A DNA stretch of 64,000 nucleotides from Flavobacterium noncentrifugens (GCF_900100375.1 NZ_FNEZ01000001.1:310001-374000), one strand, 5' to 3'; numbered from the stretch's first letter, positions 56,169 to 64,000 are shown. Notes: generated by a model from the sequence alone, not told the origin. Numbers and translations: made by a program.

Positions 56169-56384
56169 TTATTTTGTTTTTGTTTTTGTTTCCACTTTAG
56201 TGGTTGTTTTTTTAGCGGTTTCTGTTTTTGCAGGCGCTGCTTTGGTTTCGGTTTTCGTTTCCGTTTTTACCACTTCCGTTTTGTGTTTTTTGTTGCTTTT
56301 TACAGTTTTTGCAGGCGCTTCCTGAGCGTAAGTCATAGTTGTAGCCAATCCTAAAACCGCAACTAACATCATTAATTTTTTCAT
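56169..56384 (-). CDS. Small secreted Lys/Thr-rich protein 2
   Basis: A 71-residue paralogue of the neighbouring small protein: nearly the same signal peptide (MKKLMMLVAVLGLATTMTYA), then a Lys/Thr/Glu-rich mature part with KTETKTE and KVETKTKTK runs. It is the first gene of the pair, with an exact TAnnTTTG element 32 bp before the start and three ATGAAG-type direct repeats upstream of that. No database family is recognised. It probably acts in the periplasm or outside the cell under stress; this is inference. Confidence 0.8.
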   Translation of the reverse strand: MKKLMMLVAVLGLATTMTYAQEAPAKTVKSNKKHKTEVVKTETKTETKAAPAKTETAKKTTTKVETKTKTK

Positions 56385-56415
56385 GGTTATAATTCTTTAT
56401 TGATTAATTATAGAC

Positions 56416-56461
56416 CAAAGGTATTCCTGTAAAATGAAGATTAAATGAAGATTTTGTGAAG
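56416..56461 (-). promoter_or_regulatory. Regulated promoter of the small-protein pair
   Basis: Read on the minus strand: CTTCAC-N5-CTTCAT-N5-CTTCAT (56434-56461, 11-bp period), a 10-bp gap, then TACCTTTG (56416-56423). On the plus strand the boxes read ATGAAG, ATGAAG, GTGAAG. Six-base direct repeats spaced by five are typical of OmpR-family (PmrA/QseB-like) binding sites, and the position just upstream of the -7 element suits an activator. Confidence 0.75.
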
Positions 56462-56477
56462 CACTGAATTTTAACTT

Positions 56478-57806
56478 TTATTTAAGTTCAGATGGAAACA
56501 GCAATTTAAAAGTGGTTCCGGTTTCTGCTTTTGATGTTACCAAGATAATAATGTTGTGAAAGTTTGCTATCGTATGTACGATCGCCAATCCCAATCCTTG
56601 TCCGTCCTGATCCGTACTGATCCTGCTAAACCTTTCGAAGATGTGCAGCAGTTGATTTTCATTCATCCCGATTCCCGAATCTGAAATTTCAATGAAATAA
56701 TTCCGATCTTCAATCCCGTCTAAAATCGCAATGCTTCCGCCGATGTGGTTGTATTTTATCGCATTCACAATTAGATTGTACAATAAGATGTGAATGAGTG
56801 TTTGATTGGCCGTAAACTCAAAATCGGTACTTGCCTTATTAAATAAAGTAATATTTTTTTCTTCAAACCGGTCTTCTAAATCGATTATCAAATCCCGGAT
56901 CACATCGGCAACAGCCACTTTTTCATTTGCTGCATACTGATTGTTCTCGATTTTTGAGATCAGCAGCAAATTGTTGATGATTTTCTTCAGCATGTCAAGC
57001 GTGCGAAGGGAAGCTGCAATTTTATCAACGGCGTTGTCATCCAAAGATTCGTTCTGAAGCAGGTTTTCCAACCGGTTTTTAAGCAGCGAAATCGGCGTCA
57101 TTAATTCATGCGACACGTTTGCGATAAATTGCTTTTCGTTTTTGAATACTTCGCCAATGCGTTTCATCATCTGATTTAAAACGGTATCGAGCTCTTCAAA
57201 ATCTGCGGTATGCGAAGCCACCGGCGTATAATCGAAGGAATCCGGATCGTTTGCATTGCGGATTTTCGTATTGATGATCTTATAAAACGGCTTCAGCAAA
57301 TATTCAATGTAAAACGTATCGACAATGAAGGTCAGGATAATCACAACGCCAAAAAGAATGATGATGAAAGCTTTGATAATAAACGTCAGGTCCTTGATTT
57401 CATTGAGGCTGCTGCCAATTTCAAGCAGGTATTTCGAATCTTCATACACAAATGCATATTGCAAAATCCGGTATTCATTGGTTTCATCCTCTATGATCCG
57501 CGGCTCATTCACAAAAGCCGTTTTCTTCATCACCTGATTTTCGGGAAGCCGCGACAACTGCAAAAAAGAATTGTGCAGCATCGAATAACTCGCATACGTA
57601 TCGCTCGAATCGTTCCCTACAATATAATCGTTGATTTCTTCCTTATCAAGATGCTGGATGAACTTTTGCTTCTTTTCGAGCAGGCTTTTATTGATGTGTT
57701 TGTAGACGACATTCTGGATCAGCATCGGAAGCACAAACCACAAGACGACGATGATCAGCAATCTGGTCAGTGCGTTGAATATGGAAAGCTGGTGCTTGAT
57801 TTTCAT
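56478..57806 (-). CDS. Sensor histidine kinase
   Basis: A 442-residue membrane kinase with two membrane helices (about residues 12-32 and 140-165) flanking a periplasmic sensor of about 110 residues, a HAMP-like linker, the H box ANVSHELMTPI with His233, then N, G1 (DSGIGM) and G2 (GQGLGLAIV) ATP-binding boxes. The start at 57806 follows the regulator stop by one base; a longer frame from 57848 would overlap that gene. Together with the OmpR-type regulator it forms a two-component system. Confidence 0.93.
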   Translation of the reverse strand: MKIKHQLSIFNALTRLLIIVVLWFVLPMLIQNVVYKHINKSLLEKKQKFIQHLDKEEINDYIVGNDSSDTYASYSMLHNSFLQLSRLPENQVMKKTAFVNEPRIIEDETNEYRILQYAFVYEDSKYLLEIGSSLNEIKDLTFIIKAFIIILFGVVIILTFIVDTFYIEYLLKPFYKIINTKIRNANDPDSFDYTPVASHTADFEELDTVLNQMMKRIGEVFKNEKQFIANVSHELMTPISLLKNRLENLLQNESLDDNAVDKIAASLRTLDMLKKIINNLLLISKIENNQYAANEKVAVADVIRDLIIDLEDRFEEKNITLFNKASTDFEFTANQTLIHILLYNLIVNAIKYNHIGGSIAILDGIEDRNYFIEISDSGIGMNENQLLHIFERFSRISTDQDGQGLGLAIVHTIANFHNIIILVTSKAETGTTFKLLFPSELK

Positions 57807-57807
57807 C

Positions 57808-58482
57808 TTACAGGTTGATTCTGTAGCCAACGTTTCTAACGGTTTCAAACCATTCTAAAGTCGCAAATTTATCTAGTTTTTTGCGAAGGTTTCTCACGTG
57901 TACATCGATAAAATTCGAATCGGAATTGATTTCGAGTATGTCACCCCAAATGTGTTCGGTCAATTGCAAACGTGTAATCACACGGTTTTTGTTCAGAGCC
58001 AGATACCTAAAAATATCAAATTCTTTCTTCGTCAGCGCAATCGGATTTTCATTAAAGCTCACTTTATAATCCTGCAATTGCAGCTTAAATCCGTGAATAT
58101 CGAGTACATTCGCAGCAAATCCGTGCATCCTGCGGATGATCGCCTGCAAACGTGCGCCAAGTTCCGTCAGCGCAAAAGGTTTGGTCAGATAATCATCGGC
58201 GCCAAGCTGCAAACCGTTAATGCGGTCGTCGAGTTCGCCACGCGCCGTAATAATTACCACCGCAATATCCGATTGTTTTTTCCGGATGCCTTTCAAAACG
58301 TCAAATCCGCTGCCATCAGGCAAACCCAGGTCGAGCAGCATCGCATCAAAACTGTTTACCGAAAGCTCCTCAAGCGCAGTTTCGCAATCCTTTGCCCATT
58401 TGCACAAATAGCCGTTCTTAGAAAGGTAATCGACGATTTCTTGGGCCAATTCCGGATGGTCTTCAACAATCAGAATATTCAT
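57808..58482 (-). CDS. OmpR-family response regulator
   Basis: A 224-residue regulator of QseB/PmrA shape. The receiver domain has acidic residues near the start (VEDHP), the phosphorylation site Asp51 in LLDLGLPDG, Thr79 and Lys101 (TKPF). The winged-helix domain (about 128-224) contains the recognition region IDVHVRNLRKKLDK. It is upstream of the kinase gene and coupled to it. The direct repeats at 56.4 and 58.7 kb are its likely targets. Confidence 0.94.
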   Translation of the reverse strand: MNILIVEDHPELAQEIVDYLSKNGYLCKWAKDCETALEELSVNSFDAMLLDLGLPDGSGFDVLKGIRKKQSDIAVVIITARGELDDRINGLQLGADDYLTKPFALTELGARLQAIIRRMHGFAANVLDIHGFKLQLQDYKVSFNENPIALTKKEFDIFRYLALNKNRVITRLQLTEHIWGDILEINSDSNFIDVHVRNLRKKLDKFATLEWFETVRNVGYRINL

Positions 58483-58549
58483 AAAGGTTCGATAAGTGTG
58501 ACAAAGAAAATAAATTTTTCTGAACGCGCTTCGTAAATGTTAGTTAAAC

Positions 58550-58575
58550 AAAAAAACCGGCGGTTAGGCCGGCTT
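58550..58575 (-). terminator. Terminator upstream of the response regulator gene
   Basis: An 8-bp stem (58554-58561 and 58568-58575, one G-U pair) with a 6-nt loop and seven U in the minus direction. It lies in front of the regulator gene, not after any known gene, so it ends a separate short transcript. Confidence 0.8.
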
Positions 58576-58674
58576 TCCAGTAATTAACGCTTTTGTTTTG
58601 GCTGCTTCCAAGATAATTGGTCATTCATTCAATGCAGTCAAAGCAACAGCATTTATTATTTTGTCAGGTTATTT
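58550..58674 (-). ncRNA. Predicted short transcript upstream of the response regulator
   Basis: Inferred from a complete promoter (TACATTTG at 58681-58688 with two ATGAAG direct repeats 10 bp upstream) and a terminator at 58550-58575, giving about 125 nt on the minus strand. It contains a 14-codon frame at 58584-58628 (MNDQLSWKQPKQKR) ending just before the terminator stem. It may be a small RNA, a leader peptide with attenuation of the regulator gene, or a small protein. No homologue is known to me. Confidence 0.5.
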
Positions 58675-58680
58675 CTAAGC

Positions 58681-58715
58681 CAAATGTAGGATTGTAAAAT
58701 GAAGTTCAAATGAAG
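58681..58715 (-). promoter_or_regulatory. Second regulated promoter, facing the response regulator gene
   Basis: TACATTTG -7 element (58681-58688) and, 10 bp upstream, two boxes that read CTTCAT-N5-CTTCAT on the minus strand (58699-58715). Motif, 11-bp period and 10-bp distance are the same as at the small-protein promoter 2.2 kb away. Confidence 0.7.
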
Positions 58716-58741
58716 AAATGAAATTTTCAGAAATAAAATTT

Positions 58742-58822
58742 GGGCGTTGCCTTCGGCCAGGCTGTCCGCTGTATCTTGGCTCCATTGCATTTCGCCAAGG
58801 ATGCCGCTTCCATCCTTAACGC
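58742..58822 (+). repeat. Dispersed structured repeat, copy B
   Basis: Same order of segments as copy A near 28.4 kb: GGGCGTTGCC, GGCTGTCCGCTGTATC, then GGATGCCGCTTCCATCC and TTAACGC. The central stem is 6 bp here (58775-58780 and 58794-58799) with a 13-nt loop. The polA promoter lies downstream of it. Confidence 0.85.
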
Positions 58823-58878
58823 GGATGAAACTTCAAATCAAAATCAATCCAAAATGCAATTTTCGACTACAATTTTTG

Positions 58879-58910
58879 TTTGGCTTTGCCCCTCAAACTT
58901 TGTACATTTG
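58879..58910 (+). promoter_or_regulatory. polA promoter
   Basis: TTTG (58879-58882), 20-bp spacer, TACATTTG (58903-58910): a full match to the flavobacterial promoter. It sets the leader at about 24 nt and supports the polA start at 58941. Confidence 0.75.
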
Positions 58911-58940
58911 GAGCTTATAATTTTTCAACTCCAACCGTTT

Positions 58941-61775
58941 ATGTCAGCTCAAAAACGCCTTTTCCTGCTCGATGCCTACGCCTTGATTTTTCGTGGATAT
59001 TATGCTTTTATCAAAAACCCAAGAATCAATTCCAAAGGCATGGACACGTCGGCCATCATGGGTTTCATGAACTCGTTGCTCGATGTCATCAAACGCGAAA
59101 AACCCGATCATTTAGCTGTTGCTTTTGACAAGGGCGGAAGTCATGTTCGTACCGAATTGTTTACCGATTACAAAGGAAACCGAAGCGCCACGCCCGAAGC
59201 AATCATGATCGCACTGCCTTACATCCACGATATTTTACGCGCGATGCACATCCCAATCATCGAATTTGAAGGCTGTGAAGCCGACGATTTGATCGGAACC
59301 ATCGCAAAGCAGGCCGAAAAACAGAATTACCAGGTTTTTATGGTCACACCCGATAAGGATTTTGCACAACTGGTTTCAGAGAATATTTTCATGTACAAAC
59401 CCGCAAGAATGGGCAACGGCATCGAAATCTGGGGCGTTCCCGAAGTTTTGGAGCGGTTCGAAATTGAGCGCCCGGAGCAGGTCATCGATTTCCTAGGCAT
59501 GATGGGCGACGCGGTAGATAACATTCCGGGATTGCCCGGCGTGGGCGAAGTGACCGCAAAAAAGCTGTTGAAGGAATTCGGATCGATGGAAAATTTATTG
59601 GACAACACCCATTTGCTCAAAGGCAAAATGAAGGAAAATATCGAAGCCAATAAAGAACTCGGATTGCTGTCTAAAAAACTTGCTACGATCATTTGCGACT
59701 GCGACGTGACGTTCAATGAAGACGATTATGAACTCACCAAACCCGACGCTGAAAAAGTCGAATTGCTGTTTCAGGAACTCGAATTCAGGCGAATGGCCGA
59801 ACAGTTCAACAGTTTGTTTTATACCGAAAATAAAAGTTATGCCAATGTCGAAAGCCAGGGCCTTGCTCCTACTAAAACGATTGTCAAAAACCAGGACCAG
59901 TTTGATCTTTTTGGCGACCATTCAGGCGATACGGCAGAACACATTTCATCCGGACATTATAAAACTTTAGCCAATACCGACCATTTTTACCAAACCATTG
60001 AAGGGGATTTTGCAATCAAAATGCTGCTGCGCAATTTACTCAATCAAACATCCGTAAGTTTTGATACTGAAACCACTTCGATCGACCCGCTTTACGCCGA
60101 ACTTGTTGGTTTGTCATTTTCATGGGAAAGCGGTAAAGGATTTTACATTCCGGTTCCTGAAAACCGTGATGAAGCGCAAGCCATCGTAGACAAATTCCGA
60201 CCTTTTTTCGACGCGGAACACATTGAAAAAATCGGGCAGAATTTAAAATACGACCTGAAAGTGTTGTTCAATTACGGCATTTCGGTCAAAGGAAAAATGT
60301 TCGACACGATGCTTGCACATTACCTCATCAATCCGGACATGCGCCACAACATGGATGTTTTGTCTGAAACTTATTTAAAATATTCTCCAAAACCGATCGA
60401 AGACCTCATCGGAAAAAAAGGTAAAGGGCAAAAAACGATGCGCGATATTGCGATTGAAGAAGTCAAGGAATATGCTGCTGAAGATGCCGATGTAACGTTC
60501 CAGCTCAAAGAGCATTTCGCCCCGATCTTAGACAAAACCGACACCCGGAAATTATTCGACGAGATCGAAATTCCGCTGATGCCCGTTTTAGCAGATATGG
60601 AAACCGAAGGCGTTCGGCTTGATGTTGATTTCCTGAAATCGCTTTCGGGCGAACTCGAAAACGACATCAAATCGCTTGAACATAAAATCTACGAAGCGGC
60701 TGGCGAAACGTTCAACATTGCTTCGCCAAAGCAACTCGGCGAGATCTTATTCGACAAATTAAAGATCGGCGGTGCCAAGCAAAAGAAAACCAAAACAGGG
60801 CAATATGCGACCGGTGAGGAAATTTTGTCGTATCTGGCGCTTTCGAGTCCGTTTGTGCAGGAAATCCTCGACTGGAGGCAATTGGTGAAATTAAAAAACA
60901 CTTACGTGGATGCATTGCCGTTGCAGGTTTGCGGAAAAACCGGCCGCGTCCACACCGATTATATGCAGGCCGTTGCAGCAACCGGAAGATTGAGTTCGAA
61001 CAACCCGAATTTGCAGAATATCCCGATTCGCACCGAACGCGGACGCCAGATCAGGAAAGCATTCATCCCAAGAGATGAAAACCACACTTTATTATCTGCC
61101 GATTATTCGCAAATTGAATTAAGAATTATTGCAGCTTTGAGTGGTGAGGAAAACATGATCAATTCGTTTAAAAACGGAGAAGACATTCACAAATCTACCG
61201 CGGCAAAAGTGTTTAATGTGGCTTTGGAAGAAGTGACGCGCGAACAAAGAAGCCATGCAAAAACGGTTAATTTCGGAATTATTTACGGGGTTTCGGCTTT
61301 CGGACTCAGCAACCAAACATCTTTGACGAGAAGTGAAAGTGCCGATCTGATCAACGCATATTACCAATCGTATCCAAGGCTCAAAGCCTATATCCAGGAA
61401 CAAATTGAAATTGCGCGCGAAAACGGATTCGTACAAACGATTTCTGGAAGAAGGCGGTATCTAAAAGACATCAATTCGCAAAACGTCATGGTTCGCGGCG
61501 GTGCCGAACGAAATGCAGTAAACGCGCCCATTCAGGGAAGTGCAGCCGACATTATTAAAATCGCGATGATCAACATCCATAAAAAACTGACTTCACAAAA
61601 CTGGAAAAGCAAGATGTTGCTGCAGGTTCATGATGAGCTTGTATTTGATGTGCACAATGACGAACTCGAGAAAATCCAGCCGATGATCAAATTCGAAATG
61701 GAAAATGCATTCAAACTTGAAGTACCGCTTGAAGTCGATATGGGCATTGGAAAAGACTGGCTCGAAGCGCATTAA
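58941..61775 (+). CDS. polA: DNA polymerase I
   Basis: A 944-residue enzyme with three domains: 5'-3' exonuclease (MSAQKRLFLLDAYALIFRGY onward, about residues 1-290), 3'-5' exonuclease (about 350-545) with intact acidic residues (FDTETT, NLKYDLKVL, YAAEDADVTF), and the polymerase domain with ADYSQIELRI, the O-helix AKTVNFGIIYGVSAFG and the catalytic HDELVF. Proofreading therefore looks active. The frame runs 67 codons further upstream through a repeat, but the promoter and family start fix 58941. Confidence 0.97.
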   Translation: MSAQKRLFLLDAYALIFRGYYAFIKNPRINSKGMDTSAIMGFMNSLLDVIKREKPDHLAVAFDKGGSHVRTELFTDYKGNRSATPEAIMIALPYIHDILRAMHIPIIEFEGCEADDLIGTIAKQAEKQNYQVFMVTPDKDFAQLVSENIFMYKPARMGNGIEIWGVPEVLERFEIERPEQVIDFLGMMGDAVDNIPGLPGVGEVTAKKLLKEFGSMENLLDNTHLLKGKMKENIEANKELGLLSKKLATIICDCDVTFNEDDYELTKPDAEKVELLFQELEFRRMAEQFNSLFYTENKSYANVESQGLAPTKTIVKNQDQFDLFGDHSGDTAEHISSGHYKTLANTDHFYQTIEGDFAIKMLLRNLLNQTSVSFDTETTSIDPLYAELVGLSFSWESGKGFYIPVPENRDEAQAIVDKFRPFFDAEHIEKIGQNLKYDLKVLFNYGISVKGKMFDTMLAHYLINPDMRHNMDVLSETYLKYSPKPIEDLIGKKGKGQKTMRDIAIEEVKEYAAEDADVTFQLKEHFAPILDKTDTRKLFDEIEIPLMPVLADMETEGVRLDVDFLKSLSGELENDIKSLEHKIYEAAGETFNIASPKQLGEILFDKLKIGGAKQKKTKTGQYATGEEILSYLALSSPFVQEILDWRQLVKLKNTYVDALPLQVCGKTGRVHTDYMQAVAATGRLSSNNPNLQNIPIRTERGRQIRKAFIPRDENHTLLSADYSQIELRIIAALSGEENMINSFKNGEDIHKSTAAKVFNVALEEVTREQRSHAKTVNFGIIYGVSAFGLSNQTSLTRSESADLINAYYQSYPRLKAYIQEQIEIARENGFVQTISGRRRYLKDINSQNVMVRGGAERNAVNAPIQGSAADIIKIAMINIHKKLTSQNWKSKMLLQVHDELVFDVHNDELEKIQPMIKFEMENAFKLEVPLEVDMGIGKDWLEAH

Positions 61776-61801
61776 TTATTATTATTTCTGCCTAGTAATT
61801 T

Positions 61802-61859
61802 AGTCATTTCGCTTTTTTGTCATTTCGACCTTTGTCATTTCGACGAAGGAGAAGTCACG
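61802..61859 (+). repeat. GTCATTTCG repeats with a GAAGGAGAA tail
   Basis: Three copies of GTCATTTCG, the last running on into ACGAAGGAGAAGTCACGG. The tail overlaps the last codon and stop of the VOC gene. I recognise this as a very common intergenic sequence type in Flavobacteriaceae. Confidence 0.7.
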
Positions 61860-62244
61860 GTAAATTTAGCTGCCACGAAACCCCGAATTGATCTTCTGTC
61901 CAGCCAAATTTTTGGCTAAAACCGTAATTGCCCAAAGCCATCATAATTTTTCCTTTTTCTGAAAGTGCCTCGAATAATTTGTCAAGTTCTGCTTCAGAAT
62001 CACAATCTACAAACAGTGACATCGACGGTGTAAATGTAAAATTGTGCTTCGCAATGCTGTCGATACACATGAAAGGTTTTCCGTTAAGCGTAAATTTTGC
62101 CTGCATAATCGTTCCGGCTTTTCCAGGCCCATTTTCATCATAATAAACCACATTGTCAATTTGGGAAGATTTGAAAATACCAGTATAAAACTGCATTGCT
62201 TTTTCAGCAGTTCCTTCAAACATTAAAAAAGTTGTAATTGTCAT
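61855..62244 (-). CDS. VOC family protein (PhnB-like)
   Basis: A 129-residue vicinal-oxygen-chelate protein with the family start TITTFLMFEGTAEKAMQFY and the later FGWTEDQFGVSWQL. Such proteins share a fold with glyoxalases and PhnB; the substrate is unknown. The start at 62244 is set by a TAAATTTG -7 element at 62262-62269; a longer frame has no similarity. Its stop lies in an intergenic repeat, so its last residues may have been shaped by that insertion. Confidence 0.87.
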   Translation of the reverse strand: MTITTFLMFEGTAEKAMQFYTGIFKSSQIDNVVYYDENGPGKAGTIMQAKFTLNGKPFMCIDSIAKHNFTFTPSMSLFVDCDSEAELDKLFEALSEKGKIMMALGNYGFSQKFGWTEDQFGVSWQLNLP

Positions 62245-62261
62245 TTTTGAAAAGTATAATC

Positions 62262-62269
62262 CAAATTTA
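62262..62269 (-). promoter_or_regulatory. VOC gene -7 element TAAATTTG
   Basis: Exact TAnnTTTG match, 17 bp upstream of the VOC start on the minus strand. Confidence 0.55.
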
Positions 62270-62309
62270 ATGATTTTCATCTTATAATAAATGGTATCGC
62301 ATATTTTCA

Positions 62310-62317
62310 TAAATTTG
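62310..62317 (+). promoter_or_regulatory. DUF1579 gene -7 element TAAATTTG
   Basis: Exact TAnnTTTG match, 30 bp before the lipoprotein start on the plus strand. Confidence 0.55.
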
Positions 62318-62347
62318 GCTAACAAACTAAAAATCAACAATTAAATT

Positions 62348-63007
62348 ATGAAAAAAATAATGATTTCAATGGCTGCGCTGTTGCTGATGACAGTCGCCTG
62401 CAAAAAAAATGAAGAAAAAGCCGCTTATGCCAATGCCGGTTCAACCGACACCACAACAGTAAAATCTGAAGCTGCAGAAGCTGTTGTTCCGATGGATTCT
62501 GCTGCGATGGAAAAAGCCTGGATCGCTTATGCAACTCCCGGAGAAGCACACAAAATGCTTGCTATGGATAACGGAAACTGGGATGAAGATCTTACCATGT
62601 GGATGAAACCCAACGACCCAAAACCGATGAAAACCAAAATGACCGCATCCAGCAAAATGGTGCTTGGCGGACGTTATCAGGAAATGGTTCACAAAGGAAC
62701 CATGATGGGCCAGTCTTTCGAAGGGCACGGAACAGTGGCTTACAACAACGCTTCAAAGAAAATAGAATCGACCTGGATCGACAACATGGGAACCGGAATG
62801 ATGTATATGTCTGGCGCTTACGACGGAACGGCAAAAACGATGGAATTAAAAGGTGAAATGGTCGATCCGATGACCGGAAAAAACAAGCCTTGCCGTGAAA
62901 CTTTTACCGTCATTGACGACAACACCAGAAAAATAGAAATGTTTGACGTAACCCCTGACGGAAAAGAATACAAATCGATGGAAATCGTGATGACGCGAAA
63001 AAAATAA
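62348..63007 (+). CDS. DUF1579 lipoprotein
   Basis: A 219-residue lipoprotein with the lipobox MTVAC (Cys18) and a DUF1579 domain from about residue 55, with GGRYQEMVHKGTMMGQSFEGHG and DGTAKTMELKGEMVDP. The function of the family is unknown. It is divergent from the VOC gene and converges with the DUF5916 gene at a shared terminator. Confidence 0.88.
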   Translation: MKKIMISMAALLLMTVACKKNEEKAAYANAGSTDTTTVKSEAAEAVVPMDSAAMEKAWIAYATPGEAHKMLAMDNGNWDEDLTMWMKPNDPKPMKTKMTASSKMVLGGRYQEMVHKGTMMGQSFEGHGTVAYNNASKKIESTWIDNMGTGMMYMSGAYDGTAKTMELKGEMVDPMTGKNKPCRETFTVIDDNTRKIEMFDVTPDGKEYKSMEIVMTRKK

Positions 63008-63018
63008 TTTTTTTCAAG

Positions 63019-63050
63019 AAAATCCGCAGCTTCAACTGCGGATTTTTTTT
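63019..63050. terminator. Terminator shared by DUF1579 and DUF5916 genes
   Basis: Perfect 11-bp stem AAAATCCGCAG/CTGCGGATTTT with a 6-nt loop and T run. It overlaps the DUF5916 stop codon. Confidence 0.9.
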
Positions 63051-64000
63051 ATAATACAAACCTGTAAGTGGCTTTGATCAGGAAAATATTTTCAGGTTTC
63101 TGATCTAAAATCTGCGAATCGAGTCCTCGGAATAAATTGGCCTGCGGATTTGCCGAGCCATCGATGCCCTGCGACCAGACTAAAAATATTTCCGAACCCG
63201 GAATATATTCCCATCTTAAAACCAGGTTTGATCGGTATTGCACGAAAGAAAAATCAGGGTTTTGGATGTTGTAATCTGCCGATCCATACGCATTTTCATC
63301 AACATTATAAACATCAGCCGCCGCATTGAAAGCAATCTGGTTGGGATTGAAAACATTGATTCTGTCTTTATAGGACTTAGCTGTAGGGTTTACAATTTTA
63401 TTGAATGCATTGTAGCGTCCACGTGAAATAAACGGTTGTCCGTAATATTGAATCGTAAGGTTCGGATTGATGTTATAATCCAGCCGAACCGACATGCTCA
63501 ACGTGCGCTGGTCGAGATTTGCCGTAATGTACCTCGGATCATTTCCGAATCTGGTTTGCGTAACATATTGCGTTTTGCTTCCGTTTCTGACGTAGTTAGG
63601 GCTTAATGAAAATGTAAATGCATTGATGGGCTGATACGTAATTCCGGCATCAACCTCAGTGTAAAATCCTGATTTTTCCCTTTCCTGCGACACATACATT
63701 CCGGCATAATACCTGAATTTCTTGCGCGAATCGGAATTGAAATTCGCATACCCGAAAACATCTTCAGAAAACCGGTATCTTGGCCCGCCCTGCAGCATCG
63801 AATTGGTGAAACGCCTGGATTTATACTGCAATTGAAAGTTCGTGTTCCAGTTATTCTTGTAATTCCAATTGCTCGTCATCGTGTACTGCATCCGATTGAA
63901 ATTGCCATCAAAATCATGAAAAGACAACTGCTCCAATCTTGTAAAAATTTTCCGGAATACTTTGAAAGGTTTTAGTGTTTGATAAGTCACCACGCCGTAT
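63049..64000 (-). CDS. DUF5916 outer-membrane protein, C-terminal part
   Basis: The last 317 residues of a protein that runs past the right edge of the window; the frame is open to position 64000, and the in-frame GTG at 63993 is not a credible start. Features are beta-strand-rich repeats of aromatic residues and a C-terminal strand ending FVL, as in the barrel region of DUF5916 proteins with an N-terminal carbohydrate-binding-like domain. The role is unknown. It converges with the DUF1579 gene. Confidence 0.8.
   Translation of the reverse strand, partial: YGVVTYQTLKPFKVFRKIFTRLEQLSFHDFDGNFNRMQYTMTSNWNYKNNWNTNFQLQYKSRRFTNSMLQGGPRYRFSEDVFGYANFNSDSRKKFRYYAGMYVSQEREKSGFYTEVDAGITYQPINAFTFSLSPNYVRNGSKTQYVTQTRFGNDPRYITANLDQRTLSMSVRLDYNINPNLTIQYYGQPFISRGRYNAFNKIVNPTAKSYKDRINVFNPNQIAFNAAADVYNVDENAYGSADYNIQNPDFSFVQYRSNLVLRWEYIPGSEIFLVWSQGIDGSANPQANLFRGLDSQILDQKPENIFLIKATYRFVL

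Noticed and set aside
58740-58940. N-terminal extension of polA by 67 codons
   Set aside because: It is the translation of a dispersed repeat, and a full promoter lies between it and the family start at 58941.

Overview
The window comes from a member of the Bacteroidota, most likely Flavobacterium or a close relative. It carries sprA (the type IX secretion translocon) next to a remB-like gene, and an alternative complex III operon fused to an aa3 oxidase. Many promoters fit the flavobacterial TAnnTTTG -7 element, and there is a DUF2723 glycosyltransferase. About 51 protein genes and one tRNA fill almost all of the sequence, mostly on the minus strand. No phage, insertion sequence, CRISPR array or rRNA was found.

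Layout from left to right. 0-5.2 kb holds oxidase biogenesis: heme O synthase, two subunit III genes, subunit IV, a cysteine-less Sco-like protein, SCO1, DUF420/CtaM and a small CxxC protein. 5.3-17.2 kb holds an RDD protein, RemB, deoC, vanZ, gcvH and the 7.4-kb sprA. 17.2-20.2 kb holds ruvA and maeB. 20.3-27.4 kb is a trehalose-use locus: trehalase, MFS carrier, TonB-dependent receptor and a divergent LacI regulator, with two operator palindromes between the last two. 27.4-31.7 kb holds queG, a P450, ruvB, two acetyltransferase-like genes and a yjdI gene that has no ordinary start codon.

31.8-43.4 kb is the respiratory operon actABCDEF-ctaC-ctaD, read leftward. Complex III passes electrons from menaquinol to cytochrome c domains and on to the aa3 oxidase, whose subunits III/IV and assembly factors are at the left end. 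43.6-49.9 kb holds a SPOR protein, rimP-nusA-infB, a universal stress protein and tRNA-Gln. 50.1-55.7 kb holds a DUF2723 glycosyltransferase, a polysaccharide deacetylase, a cysteine-less thioredoxin and a metallophosphoesterase.

55.9-58.9 kb is the most interesting part. It holds two tandem small secreted Lys/Ala-rich proteins, a histidine kinase and an OmpR-type regulator. The same arrangement of an ATGAAG-N5-ATGAAG direct repeat set 10 bp from a TAnnTTTG element occurs twice. One copy is before the small proteins. The other is before a short transcription unit (about 125 nt, with its own terminator) upstream of the regulator gene. This looks like a self-contained regulon.

The right end has polA, a VOC protein, a DUF1579 lipoprotein and the C-terminal part of a DUF5916 outer-membrane protein cut by the window edge. 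A dispersed structured element occurs at 28.4 and 58.8 kb.
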